From contig NC_069375.1 in the NCBI RefSeq assembly GCF_021730395.1, positions 62,771,501 to 62,835,500 of the forward strand: a stretch of DNA of 64,000 nt, in the 5' to 3' direction. Source of the DNA: Mercenaria mercenaria (lineage: Eukaryota; Mollusca; Bivalvia; Venerida; Veneridae). Below the pieces are notes generated by a model. It was given only the letters and a program-made list of their open reading frames with translations. It searched no databases and was not told the DNA's origin. The position numbers were made by a program, and so were the translations under genes. Below, piece by piece: positions 12,101 to 22,164 of the stretch; the stretch's first letter is position 1; the number at the start of each line of letters is the position of its first letter.

Positions 12101-15100
12101 ATATAATTCTTTTTTCGTGTGTCATGTCCTCGATAGCTTTTAAAGTTTCCTCTCTTACCTCTAATTCATCTTCAAAGCTGATGTGGCATTGTACGTTTTT
12201 GAGCTGTAGAAAAGAGGATTAAGTAATGTCAACCCACACTTACTTTATACCAGATAATAAATGGAAACATGTTTTTCAAGTTCCTTACTATAAAACTTAT
12301 GGTTTACGCAAAAAAGAATATATTTGTTCTAGATAAAGCACCATTTCTACAATCAGATAATTTATATGAAATAGATGACAAGATGACAATTATCAAACTG
12401 ATTAAATAATGTAAGGTTTCACTTCGTTCTTCAGTATATCTGTTCCTAGGTATTTCCTTTACAAAAAGACATGTACCTTTCTTTGGTAGGTTTCTATCTT
12501 TGAAAAATATTTAAACGGGAGTCAATTATAGTTCCAATAAGAAAGATATTCAAGGTCAAGGACCAACATTAACGGTCAAAGATATAGGAATGCAGTGCAT
12601 GAAAACGAATAGTAAGGCAGTTCGTGAAAAGAAATAGGAATCCAGCCCATGACAAGGAAATAGGAACCAAGCCCATGATAAAAAATCAGGAACCAAGCCA
12701 TTGACAAGGAAATCTGAATTCAGCCCGTGACAAAGAAATAGGGAGCCAGCCCATGGAAATAAATAGGAACACAGCCCATGAAAGGAAAAAGGAACTCAGC
12801 CCATGAAAAGAAATAGGAACACAACCCATGAAATCAAATAGGAACACAGTCCATAAAAAATAGGAACACAACCCATGAAATCAAATAGGAACACAGTCCA
12901 TAAAAAATAGGAACACAACCCATGAAATCAAATAGGAACACAATCCATAAAAAATAGGAACACAGCCCATGAAATCAAATAGGAACACAGTCCATAAAAA
13001 ATAGGAACACAGCCCATGAAATGAAATAGAAACACAGCCAACGTTACAATACTGTATAACAGCATATACATGTATGAATGTAAACCTAACGGATATATAC
13101 AGACATATGTAAATAAAGCAAAACAGGTTGGACAAAACAAGCAATTTAATGAATATTTTTTCCGCCGGCTTGAAATGATCAGTGGCAAAAAGAACACAAG
13201 GGAATTTAACTGTTTCCAATCACATCCACACATCATGTTCCTATTCATCAGGGTAGCAAAAATTAAAATCCCACCAGGTAAATCTTTAATATACATAATG
13301 AAATTAAAATCCCACCAGGTAAATCTTTAATATACATAATGAAATTAAAATCCCACCAGGTAAATCTTTAATATACATAATGAAATTAAATCTTTAATAT
13401 ACATAATGAAATTAAAATCCCACCAGGTAAATCTTTAATATACATAATGAAATTAAAATCCCACCAGGTAAATCTTTAATATACATAATGAAATGCATCA
13501 TATGACACAACATTCACTACTACATACACAGTATACGATACAAAAATTGAAAAATCTAAGAAACATATACATAATCAGTGACTACATTTTCAGAAAACAG
13601 AACAGCAAAAGAACACTAGTAAGGGTCCGACGCCACAGACCAAAAAACAAATACTGAAGTAGATTTTCACAAGTACCTATTATGAATTCTACCACCTGTC
13701 TAGTTAGGAGAGCAAAACGCCCAACTGCAGAACGGAATATTGGCATTTGCGATGCGGTTTGTTTAATTTTGTTTTTACCTACCTCATTCAGGTGTACAAT
13801 GGCATCCTTTGCAGTCGCGTCAGAAGCAAAAGCCTTTCTATCCTGTAGAACCTGAATCATTTCATCGATATATTTAATAACTACATCATCTTCAAGTGAT
13901 AATGCTGCAGAGTGTAGTATTATATTCCTGGTATCTTTCACCTGCAATATACAGTTTTATTTATTCATTTCACAGAAATCAGCGGACGATATTCCTTTAG
14001 TTAGTGCCTATGTGAGGCAGAGGTTTGGCAAGCGGATAATTATCATATAAATCTAAGAAATGTCAAACTAAATGATATAAAATACGATTAATTTGTATTG
14101 TTCGTTGTTTTGGTTTCATTGTTTCCTATATCAAGCAGTCCAATAACAGCTGCATCAGAAAATAGAATTATAGATGAATATAGTTTCGAAGTGAGATTAA
14201 ATTTATGAAAACAACTGTCCGTTCTTTTGTTGTCTCTGTTTGGTAACTTCTAAAAAGAACACTAAACACATGTTTTGTCTTCACTTTCGAATTTTGGAAC
14301 AAAAGGTATCTTACAGGTGTTTTAAGATGGTTATTCAGGTGATGGTCAAATCACGGATTTGTTCAAAACTTAAACATCTTTACATTTTGATTTTCGAATA
14401 GTAGTTTGCCAACCAAGATAATGTAAGTTGTTTTAGCATAAGCATATTTTATAAACATTCCTAGTCTAGGAAATGATAAAAAATATAACAGCTGTTTGAT
14501 ATTGCGTTTGTCAAAGATTTGCATTGAAACTTTCATATTTAGCCTAATTTCATTATAAATGCAAGACTCGAAAAAATAACATTATCACATATTGCTTGGA
14601 AATAAACGAATTCAAAGGTACATGCGGTTTCAGTACAGATCGTTGAAATACCCCATTATCTACCAAATGATATTAATACACTAAACATTTCCTAAATCAA
14701 ATGAAATCCGCTACTTTTTAATTCTTTTCTCATTAAAAAGGGTAGAGGAGGTAATCATAAAAGATAATAGTTAAGGGTATAAGAAATGGCTGTGACTAAA
14801 TACAGAGTTGGTGCGCCCGTGATATATTACAGACTCCGGTATTTATCGGATTAACTAAATTTCAACAAAAATACCTTAAATGTATATATATTGTAACCAT
14901 GGTGATTCTAACCCTAACCTTTAGTCAGTATATTATGCACATTATACACTAAATGCGTGCGGACATGTAAAAAAATGAGTATTTTTTCCGTGCGTTTCAT
15001 TTGATAATAATTCCGCGCATGCGCAGAACGGCTGCACCAACTCTGCAATGAGAAATTAACATTCATAAGAAATGATAAAATCTGTGACGATCCTTTGAAA

Positions 15101-16897
15101 AGGAAGATGAAACCAAGTGACATAATAACACGCTCGGTTTCATTGAGTCTGTTCATGAGAGGTTACATGAAAATTGCAACACCCCTCATGTCCCCCGGAC
15201 CTGGCTCAAGCGGAACTCTATTAAAGTAAAATAAATGTACTCCATGGTCTCAAAGGACCTGAAAATTTTACAACACTGAAAACATGATTTCTAAAAAGGG
15301 ATCTGACTCTGTGTAATGGGCGTTTGTTCTTCCTCAAATTAATATCTATTCTAACACGACCAGCAAATAACCTACATACATGTAGAGCAAAAGCTATCTC
15401 AAGTTATTCTACAATATACCACTCGCGTGCAATGACGTCATCCGATCCAGGTGTGTAGCGCGGTCGTAAAAAGTAGTTACACATTTTTCTAACAATGTTG
15501 ATACTAGTATGTCGTGTTAGAATCGAAATAATAAGTTCCCAAGTGTGATTTATCATAGAATAACCCGAGTTTTTCGTTCTTATGCGAAACAATATATCAC
15601 TCAGGCCTGCGGCCTTCGTGATATATTCTTACGCATAAGAACTCAAAACTCGGGTTATTCTACGATAAACCACGTTTGGGAACTTATTATTTCTTAAATA
15701 TAATATAGAAGAAATAAAAAATGTCATAAAGTGTTACTTAAATGTGATTGTCCGTCTTTAAATAAGCTCATGTATTATATTACAAATACAATTATAATTT
15801 TAAAAATAAACGAAACAAAGTTGGTTGTGACTAAGACATTGGTTTGTACTGTATCAGAGCAGGCGTGCTAAGTGAGTAAGCATTATTTTAAGATTAAGAA
15901 GGCATGAAATGTCGCTTTCAATGAATAATTGTGATTAATCGATTTATTATCATTCTAAACATAATTCTAACACGACCAGCAAATAACTTACATACATGTA
16001 GAGCAAAATCTATCTCGGGTTATTCTGCGATATACCACTCGCGTGCAATGACGTCATCCGATCCAGGTGCGTAGCACGGTCGTAAAAAGTAGTAACAATT
16101 TTTTCTTACACTTTTGATACTATTATGTCGTGTTAGAATCGAAATAACAAGTTCCCAAGTGTGATTTATCGTAAAATAACCCTTGTTTTTCGTTCTAATG
16201 CGAAATAATATATCACTCAGGCCTACGGCCTTCATGATATATTCTTACGCATAAGAACTCAAAACTCGGGTTATTCTACGATAAACCACTTTTGGGAACT
16301 TATTATTTCTTAAATATATCTGGAAATATAAAGAGAAATCAACCTTGGCTAGGGATTCTATATCTGTATCCATTCTTTCTTGAATGTAAGTATCATTTAT
16401 CGCTATACTGAGCAAGCCTGTTGCATCTGTGTCTGCAGCACTCTGTTTGTCCGCGTAACCAAATGTACTAAGGAAGCATTTCCCTAGCTCCCAGTAGTCT
16501 GTTAACCATTTGCTTGGATCCGTGTTGGTCCATAAAGGGTCATTATTGCTATGGGCTTTAACGATGTAGTCATACAAGTAACTGCATACTTTGTTCGGGC
16601 AATGTCTTCGACAAAACTGTTCACTGCAAAAGCAATGTTTACGGTTTTTCTGAATGCATTTCTTTTGTACTGAGTGTTGAGGAAGCAGGTTATCAGATGT
16701 ACATTCGCCGCAGTGCAAACTCAAAACTCCTTCCTCTTCTTGTAGACGCTTTAGTATATCAGCATGGTGGCCCCTTACCTCATTCCTTACAAACGTTTCA
16801 AATCCTTGTTTGAAGTACCTTAGACTAAGTGCTGCTCGAACCCAGTTTCGGTTTGATTGTTTGTTTAAGTTTTTCTTCAGTTCTTCAGACATGTTTT
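6570..16897 (-). CDS. HEPN-like/NACHT/LRR-like NLR-type receptor gene (five coding exons)
   Basis: Coding exons in transcript order: 16892-16344 (the exon itself starts at 16897), 13941-13783, 12203-12101, 11555-11370 and 9118-6570. Phases 0, 0, 1, 1 fit exactly and give about 1,181 residues. Order: cysteine-rich N-terminal region, HEPN-like helical region with RNIILH, short charged linker, NACHT ATPase, leucine-rich C-terminal part. NACHT STAND ATPases use nucleotide-dependent oligomerisation and commonly serve as cytosolic immune sensors; I infer that role from domain order. No transmembrane segment or signal peptide is evident. The ATG at 16892 is chosen because it opens the conserved-looking N-terminus and follows a CAG acceptor by five bases, so a non-coding leader exon is expected upstream. 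Coding sequence is open throughout. The exon joins are predictions; RNA evidence is not available here. Confidence 0.8.
9119..10933. other. Intron 4 of the NLR-like gene, 3' part
   Basis: AT-rich intron sequence. No exon, RNA gene or repeat recognised apart from the SINE that follows at 10934. Confidence 0.45.
10934..11194 (-). mobile_element. tRNA-derived SINE, apparently full length
   Basis: Read on the minus strand, the tRNA-like head starts near 11194: CTTAGCCGAGTGG matches a class II (Ser/Leu) A box, and GGGTACGAGCCTC near 11120-11140 matches a B box with one change. A body follows that recurs at 39790-39945 and 61140-61315. The head-plus-body order makes this the most complete of the three copies. 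It sits in intron 4 of the NLR-like gene in the gene's own orientation. Confidence 0.7.
11370..11555 (-). CDS. NLR-like gene, exon 4 (linker)
   Basis: 186 nt between acceptor TTTCTGTAG and donor C/GTAAGTAT. Reads LGVSISLRRKSNCIETVYNF, later SSDRRMSSYLNDKQ, and hands one base (C) to the NACHT exon, giving Q-MQAALIELYQ across the join. The exact phase match to the following exon is the main support. No domain recognised. Confidence 0.6.
12101..12203 (-). CDS. NLR-like gene, exon 3 (charged helical linker)
   Basis: Acceptor CTTTTCTACAG, donor T/GTAATA, 103 nt. It reads LKNVQCHISFEDELEVREET then LKAIEDMTHEKR, charged and probably helical. An internal GAG/GTAAGAG could act as a donor after 15 codons, but it leaves phase 0, which does not fit the next exon. 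The longer form does. This is the least certain exon of the gene. Confidence 0.55.
12600..13040. repeat. Minisatellite, ~26-bp unit with higher-order period
   Basis: Tandem degenerate copies of a unit like ATAGGAACACAGCCCATGAA. From about 12,810 onward two sub-units alternate (CCCATGAAATCAAATAGG and GTCCATAAAAAATAGG), making a second-order repeat of about 48 bp that is almost unchanged between copies. The left part is more diverged. It lies in intron 2 of the NLR-like gene. The cysteine-rich reading frames it creates are artefacts. Confidence 0.8.
13259..13493. repeat. Minisatellite, 41-bp unit, about six copies
   Basis: Unit contains AAATTAAAATCCCACCAGG and TCTTTAATATACATAATG. The copies are nearly identical; the fourth has lost about 15 bp of its first half. 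High identity suggests recent expansion. Lies in intron 2 of the NLR-like gene, 220 bp from the other minisatellite. Confidence 0.9.
13783..13941 (-). CDS. NLR-like gene, exon 2 (HEPN-like C-terminal helix with R-x4-H)
   Basis: 53 codons, phase 0 at both ends, acceptor ATATTGCAG and donor GAG/GTAGGT. Sequence starts VKDTRNIILHSAALSLEDD and continues KYIDEMIQVLQDRKAFASDA. RNIILH fits the R-x4-6-H motif that marks HEPN domains with RNase activity. The following helix resembles the DZIP3-like HEPN type seen in animals. The open frame continues past the donor, but that continuation (ending FFGLWRRTLTSVLLLFCFLKM-like) does not look like the family and is probably intron. Confidence 0.7.
14801..15045. 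repeat. MITE with CAGAGTTGGTGC ends, copy 1
   Basis: Begins CAGAGTTGGTGCG and ends GCACCAACTCTG, a 12-bp terminal inverted repeat. The interior (CTAACCCTAACCTTTAGTCA, then a GCGCATGCGCAG-like end) matches, in reverse orientation, a 247-bp sequence at 34994-35240. Two copies with shared ends define a non-autonomous DNA element. No clear target-site duplication found. In intron 1 of the NLR-like gene. Confidence 0.65.
15350..15705. repeat. Hairpin-bearing repeat, copy 1
   Basis: Contains a region bounded by TCTAACACGAC and GTCGTGTTAGA, then a palindrome of about 170 bp (15525-15694) centred near GGCCTGCGGCC. The whole unit recurs about 610 bp downstream. It contains TGACGTCA, a CRE-like palindrome. 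The reading frame inside it is present in both copies only because the DNA is duplicated. Confidence 0.75.
15960..16315. repeat. Hairpin-bearing repeat, copy 2
   Basis: Direct-orientation copy of 15350-15705 with scattered differences; its palindrome spans about 16139-16310 and ends about 33 bp from the donor of the NLR-like start exon. Either a local tandem duplication or two insertions of one MITE family. Confidence 0.75.
16344..16897 (-). CDS. NLR-like gene, exon with start codon (cysteine-rich N-terminal region)
   Basis: 183 codons from ATG at 16892 to donor AAG/GTTGAT. It begins MSEELKKNLNKQSNRNWVRA and contains a cysteine cluster (CGEC, then CFCSEQFCRRHCPNKVC) that could bind zinc, then the segment NTDPSKWLTDYWELGKCF and GYADKQSAADTDATGLLSI. 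I recognise this pattern (NTDP-x-W, ‘CPNK-x-C’, ‘SA-x-DTD’) as the N-terminal module of a large bivalve protein family that often precedes HEPN, TIR or NACHT parts. That recognition is from memory, not a search. The open frame also runs 13 codons upstream, but only from TTG and beyond the acceptor TTTCCAG, so I do not use it. Confidence 0.75.
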
Positions 16898-17570
16898 CTG
16901 GAAATTGTAAACAGTTTACATGACTGTTCAAACTTCATATGTTTTTACATGATTTCAGTATCAAAAGAGATGACCCAACACCTGAAAACATACCAACTGA
17001 TGCCCTGCTTTTACTCAAGTAATGTCCGGTTTATTTACAAAAACATTATCACCTTTAAGATTTGATCTGAATGAGGATCTACCAACCTTGACAACGAGAA
17101 ATCAGCATCCGGCTATGTTCTTTGTCAATATCATTTTTCCAAGAAACTCACTAAAGGAATTAATTGTATATAATTCCAGCGTTGTATAAATTGATGTGTG
17201 CGTATCTACCGTGCACTAGTCTGTGTTCAGACCCTATGTTTTGCTCAAAGGAGATTACTCCTCAGGCTATTTAAATTTTGTATAATTATGTTCCTTTCAG
17301 TCAAAACATTGTGTCGTTTCAGCATCTCCTGAATCCTGGAGATCGACTTTCATCAGGTCAAGCTATAACATCTGATAATGAGAGCCAAGACTGATGAAGT
17401 CAGCATAAATAAGAGCAATTATTTAAAGAAATAGATTATGTAGTCGGTAGCCAGGCTAACTGTGCACATGAATCAGGTATGCCTTCCGCTGCCTTTGCAT
17501 ATGTTAGAGTTTCACCGGGCGGGGATATATTCTATTTACACTGCCCTGTGACCTTGGAACATGGTGGACG
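16898..17570. other. Upstream of the NLR-like start exon, nothing recognised
   Basis: No exon, core promoter or RNA gene recognised. The pyrimidine-rich acceptor at 16898-16900 (minus strand) implies this is intron of the NLR-like gene rather than promoter. Confidence 0.35.
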
Positions 17571-17574
17571 TAAG

Positions 17575-18060
17575 AGTGAGGTTAAACCGGTTTAAGCTCC
17601 CCAGTGGTGTTTTGCTACTGACCGTTCCAAGGCGGTGCCCCACTTTGTTTCTTTATTTGTTCGTTTTGTCTTATGTGTTTGCTTAGTCTGAGTGTGTGTT
17701 GTTCGTGTGCGCGTCCACATGCTGGGTTTACGTTTGGGGAGGCTGCGTTTTTAGAACGTGAAACATAGTGTGTTTGGGGGAGTGGGGGAGGGGGTAAGAG
17801 CTAGGTTAGGTGCACCATAAACCGGATTAAACTCTCCAGTTGTGGTTTTGCCACTGACCGTTCTAAAGTGGTGCCCCACTGAGTCCCTTTATTTGTTTGT
17901 TTTGTCCTTGTGTGTGTGTGGGGGGGGGGGGGGTGTTGGTGTGTGCGTGTGTGTGTGTGTGTGTGTGCGTGTGCGTGTGCGTTGGTCGTGTGCGCATCTG
18001 CCTGCTGGGTTTGTGTTTGAGAAGGCTATTTTTAGAACATGGCTTTCTCTGTTGGATATT
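17575..18060. repeat. Two diverged tandem copies of a ~235-bp repeat with (GT)n tract
   Basis: 17580-17770 and 17815-18050 share TTAAACCGG-type starts, CTGACCGTTC, GGTGCCCCACT, TTTATTTGTTYGTTTTGTC and CTGGGTTTR. The second copy carries a G-run and a (TG)n microsatellite at about 17910-17985. The GT-derived reading frames on both strands are artefacts. Confidence 0.7.
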
Positions 18061-18133
18061 TCTCCGTGCTTTTACGTTGTAGGGTAATGTGATTATGGAA
18101 CGTAGCAATCAGTTTTGAATATTCATCCTTGTT

Positions 18134-18358
18134 TCACTTTCCCCTTCCATCCCCGCTTTCTACCCCTTTCCCCTTCCTCTCCCACTTTTCTGTATTTTCC
18201 ATAAAATTAAAATGTACTTCTTGGATTTTAGAAGCAACCGGTCTATAATATTTTCCCGTTACAGTTTCTACCTGTTGTGTGCCTACTTTGACGATGCATG
18301 GCTCTGGGCTGTGTTTGTGATGCTGTGTGCTTCCGAGAAAGCTACCCTTATCTATCAT
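18134..18358 (-). other. Possible orphan exon, unknown protein
   Basis: The minus-strand frame reads MIDKGSFLGSTQHHKHS and then VGTQQVETVTGKYYRPVASK, with more protein-like composition than the surrounding frames. No flanking splice pair is convincing and I do not recognise the sequence. It could be a fragment of a duplicated gene or chance. Confidence 0.2.
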
Positions 18359-18359
18359 C

Positions 18360-19680
18360 TTTTGCAAGATAAACACAAATTTTAAACTATTTTACATAAT
18401 AGTATTATGTTTCAGTATTAACAATTATTTTGTATAAAGCTTGTCAACCTTGAGGCTAAAACCATTTCTGCACGCTCTGTTACACACAGACATGGCTTAC
18501 AATGACCCAGACTGTATCCCCAAAACATAAAAAAAATACGGTTACTGTAAGAATGATAAGCAAAAAAATTGTTCTGCATCGTCAGGATGGTTCAAATTAC
18601 AAAGTTTGAAGGTAAACAGTTTAGCGTATTTTACAAGAGTTTGTGGGTGCGAATATCGAGAAATATGCTATAAAGGAAAAAAAGATGACCTATCAATAAT
18701 CAAGGTACTTGATACTTTATCACGTTTACTGGTACAATAATAAAATATAAAGTCGACTAAGCCTCGTTACTGCCAAAACAGGTTCATTCCCACTTGCATC
18801 GACAACTAGTGACCAGCACCGATAACTCCCTTCCAGTTTTAAGAAAATTAGATGCAAAGATTCATAAAGGTAAATCAAAACAGATTTTAAAAAAATATCA
18901 ATGACACTATTCTCCCTAGCAGGGAACACTGTATGGGCAGGTGTCGTTCTATTAGTGTATACTTTCTAGGAACCATGATTTAATCAAATTTAATCCTTCC
19001 GTTTGTCCGTGCGTGTGTGTATGCCTTCGCAGTTGAAAATGTTTATAATTCAAAGAGTGTTTTAGCTAGAATCATAAAACCTCATATATTTATCAATTAG
19101 CACATGGCCTTAGCTCACATATGGTATTATCCCCCTTGACCCAGTAAAGCAGAGTCCCCCCATCCCCGATCCCTGATGACATGTTGTCTTCTAAAAAACA
19201 TATGAAATCTATGTTTGAAAAAATATACCTCAAACAGTGATTTGTCGTGGAATAAATTCAGATGCGAAAGAACTATTTCACGAGAGCACATTCCGGGTGA
19301 TATAATAATATGCATTTTGAAGACAATGATTCTATTCAAGAGAAAATTACTGCTTGAGATATATTATTTCAATTCTATTTTAAACGTTTGAGAACATTCC
19401 GTTTTGTGAGGTCTTCTTGTCCATTGCGCCGCTATGTTGTTAGGTGTTATGGTATAACAGTTATGACGTACTAGCAGTAATTCTGTTGCATAATAAAACA
19501 CAGTTCGAGCCTTGATTTGTAAAGCAATTAAGGTAATAAAATCGCAGAATGTTAAGAAAGTCGACAATAATAATTTTAATCCACAGTTTAAATACCAATG
19601 TAAACAAACCAAGAGAACCAAATGGTTTCCTAGGTTGCACACCTGAGAACAGCTTGATCAAATCAGATAAATATCCTGCT
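18360..19680. other. AT-rich sequence, nothing recognised
   Basis: Short frames on both strands without family resemblance. No RNA gene or structured repeat seen. Confidence 0.35.
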
Positions 19681-21130
19681 TAAAATGCAACCCCTTTTGC
19701 ATAGGCAAGGTATTTCTTTGATTGGACCAGGTGTCCTAGTTTTTGACCCAACATGACCCATATTTGAATTAGACCTAACATTCATTAAGACAAACATTTG
19801 ATCAAATTTCATGAAGATCCACTAAAAAAATGCAGCCCAAATGCGTACACAAGGCTTTCTTTGATTTGAACAGGTGACCAGTTTTGACCCAACAAGACCC
19901 ATATTTCAACTTTTACCTAATTACATTAAAGCAAACATCCTCCTAAAATGTAGCCCCTATTGCATTCACAAAGTTTCTCTTTGAAATTTTACTGTGTGAC
20001 CTAGTTTTGATCAAAGATGACCCCTATTTGAACTGACCTATAATTTCTAAACAAACATTCTGATCAAATGTCATGAAGATCCAATGAAAAAATGCAGCCC
20101 CTATTCATACACAATGTTATTCTTTGATTTGACCAGGTCCACTGGCGCCAGACCAGAAAGAAATGCCTCTGTACATGCTAACCCTCCCCCTGGGTATTCT
20201 ATAAGAACCAGGTCATGAAGGGGAAACATACTAACCCGTTTCAAGCGCATTTCATCCCAAAAACGCATTTCGGTAAATGTTTACATGGTACAAACAATGT
20301 AATTTATCTTCCTTTGGGTTCAATTTCTCAATACTACAACGTGATTTATAGTTTTTTCAACTTTTTACAAAAAAAAAACTTGCAACTTCCCGGGGAAATT
20401 TCCTTTTTAGATTAAAAACCATTCAAATTTGGTTTAATGTAAAATGTAGGCAGTCGTCATTTTCTACGCGTTTTCCCTAAAAGGGTTTTAAATGCAGCAT
20501 AAGTACAAAATGAATAAAAAAAACAGAACAGAGAGACCAAGTAGATTTCATATTAAAATATATGAAGTTAATTCTTTCATCTTTCGAATTTTTAGTGAAA
20601 AAATTGTAAATTTTGATTCTGTTTTTTTTTGTTTACATTTCCCTAACGGCACTTGTCGGACCCTAGACCGGATATTCATTGGGGAATTCAGTCTTTTCGT
20701 AATTTGACAAAAACATAAAATATGTTATAACTATGCAATAGGGAAATTCGGGACAATGTGACTTTTGATGATGGAAGAAAATTATCGCTTTTTCAATATG
20801 CGGGGGACCCATTCCGCGCGTTAAGTTGAGAAATGTCGTTTGAAATAGGGAAATGGGGTTGTATGTTTTTCCCCCTTTATGACCATGGTTCTTATAGAAT
20901 ACCTAAGGGTAAGGGATAAAATGTACAAGGCATTTTTGTTTTGGTCTGGGGCCAGTGGGCCAGGGACCAATCTTTTACCCAACAGATCCAGATTTTAATT
21001 TGCCTAATTTAACCCCTGCAAACACGTGATCAAAACTAGTATAAAATGCAAATCCCTTTGAAGACAAGGTTTTTCTTTGATTGTCTAGCGACCTAGTTTT
21101 GACCAAAGGGGGAAAAATTGACCTCATGAC
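19680..21130. repeat. Diverged ~144-bp satellite array, split by an insertion
   Basis: AAATGCARCCC-type motifs recur at about 19683, 19828, 19947 and 20090, with TTCTTTGATTTGACC, CTAGTTTTTGACCCAA and ATGACCCATATTTGAA segments between them. The series resumes at about 20960 after an 820-bp insertion. The same satellite forms the core of the element at 33105-33586, so this may be the remains of a larger element of that kind. Confidence 0.7.
20139..20958. mobile_element. TIR element inserted in the satellite
   Basis: Begins CCACTGGCGCCAGACC and ends GGTCTGGGGCCAGTGG. The terminal inverted repeats match for about 90 bp with scattered changes. CCAGG occurs just outside both ends and may be a target-site duplication. 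No transposase frame recognised, so non-autonomous. The satellite resumes on the right side, which supports insertion. Confidence 0.65.
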
Positions 21131-21169
21131 CGATATTGCAAAAAAATCGATACGGGGGGACAACATAAT

Positions 21170-21885
21170 TTTATTTCAGGGCCGTATTGCGATGTCGAAT
21201 CTATTGCCCCCGGTATGTCACCGGATGTTTATTTCAATATAAGGGAAGAAAAGGAAGGTTTTCATAAAATTAAAAAAAGCTTAATTAAATGTCACGGAGT
21301 TACAAACTTGGAAAAGGGATTTTTCATCAGAAATAAAACAAGTCATTTTTATCAAAGAATTTAATAGAATTTTTGAACCATAGCATTTAAAAAATGTTTA
21401 TTTTTAAAAAAATTAAATTAATTTTTTTTAAACAATTTTAAAAACCTTTGCAATAAAAAACCATATTTTTATATAAAAAAAAAATTTTTATATAAAAATC
21501 ATATTTTTATACAATTTTAATAAGAAGAATGTATATTTTAAAGTTTTCGAAAAAAAATTAAAAAATCGGGGAAATTGTACTAACCATTTTGATTCGAGTT
21601 CAGGGGCAGTTGGCATTTTTTTAATTTCAGGCCCCATTCGCCGAGAAGCACTTTTGGGAATGGGGGGATTGGGGATCCCCCCCCACGAAAATTTTGGGAA
21701 AAACTAAGAGGCATATAAAAATATATATTTTAAATTTTAAGGTCATTCTGAGCCATTCTGGCGGAATAATACCCAAGCAACGGAGGAGTTTAATTCAATA
21801 AAAACACACAAAAAACGGTCAAAGTTCAGTTTATGACTAAGTTATCATAACTAAGTATAACTGACCAACATCAGTATTATCAGTT
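21170..21885. other. Very AT-rich, low-complexity sequence
   Basis: Long A- and T-runs (about 21390-21560), no coding or RNA feature seen. Confidence 0.4.
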
Positions 21886-21888
21886 CCA

Positions 21889-22164
21889 TATCAGTCACAC
21901 TGTGAGTGATATAGGTTTTCTATTTCTTTTATTAGCATTCAGCAAAACAAAATAAATAGAATTTGATTGTTTTGACTGGATATGGAATATATCACATTGA
22001 CAGTTGATGCAATTAAATATTTTCATGAGCAGGTAGCGCGAGTTATTGTATCAGTTCTCTATGTGATATTCCATATCCATTCACAACAAACAAATTCTGT
22101 TTATTTTTTGCTGAATGCTAATAAAAGAAATAGCAAACCTATATCACTCACAGTGTGACTGATA
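21889..22164. mobile_element. 276-bp palindromic MITE
   Basis: Starts TATCAGTCACACTGTGAG and ends with the reverse complement. The arms of about 110 bp match with few changes around a ~60-bp centre. Typical fold-back MITE; the target-site duplication is not clear. Confidence 0.75.

Noticed and set aside
12686-13296. Phenylalanine/cysteine-rich membrane-like proteins (repeats of FLFDFMGCVPI)
   Set aside because: They are translations of a minisatellite.
15404-16235. Two similar ~65-residue proteins in the NLR-like intron
   Set aside because: The similarity comes from duplicated non-coding hairpin DNA; the frames have no independent support.
16893-16931. Thirteen extra codons before the NLR-like start
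   Set aside because: They begin with TTG, not ATG, and lie upstream of the CAG acceptor.
17842-18108. Valine/cysteine-rich and threonine/histidine-rich small proteins
   Set aside because: Produced by a (GT)n microsatellite on the two strands.
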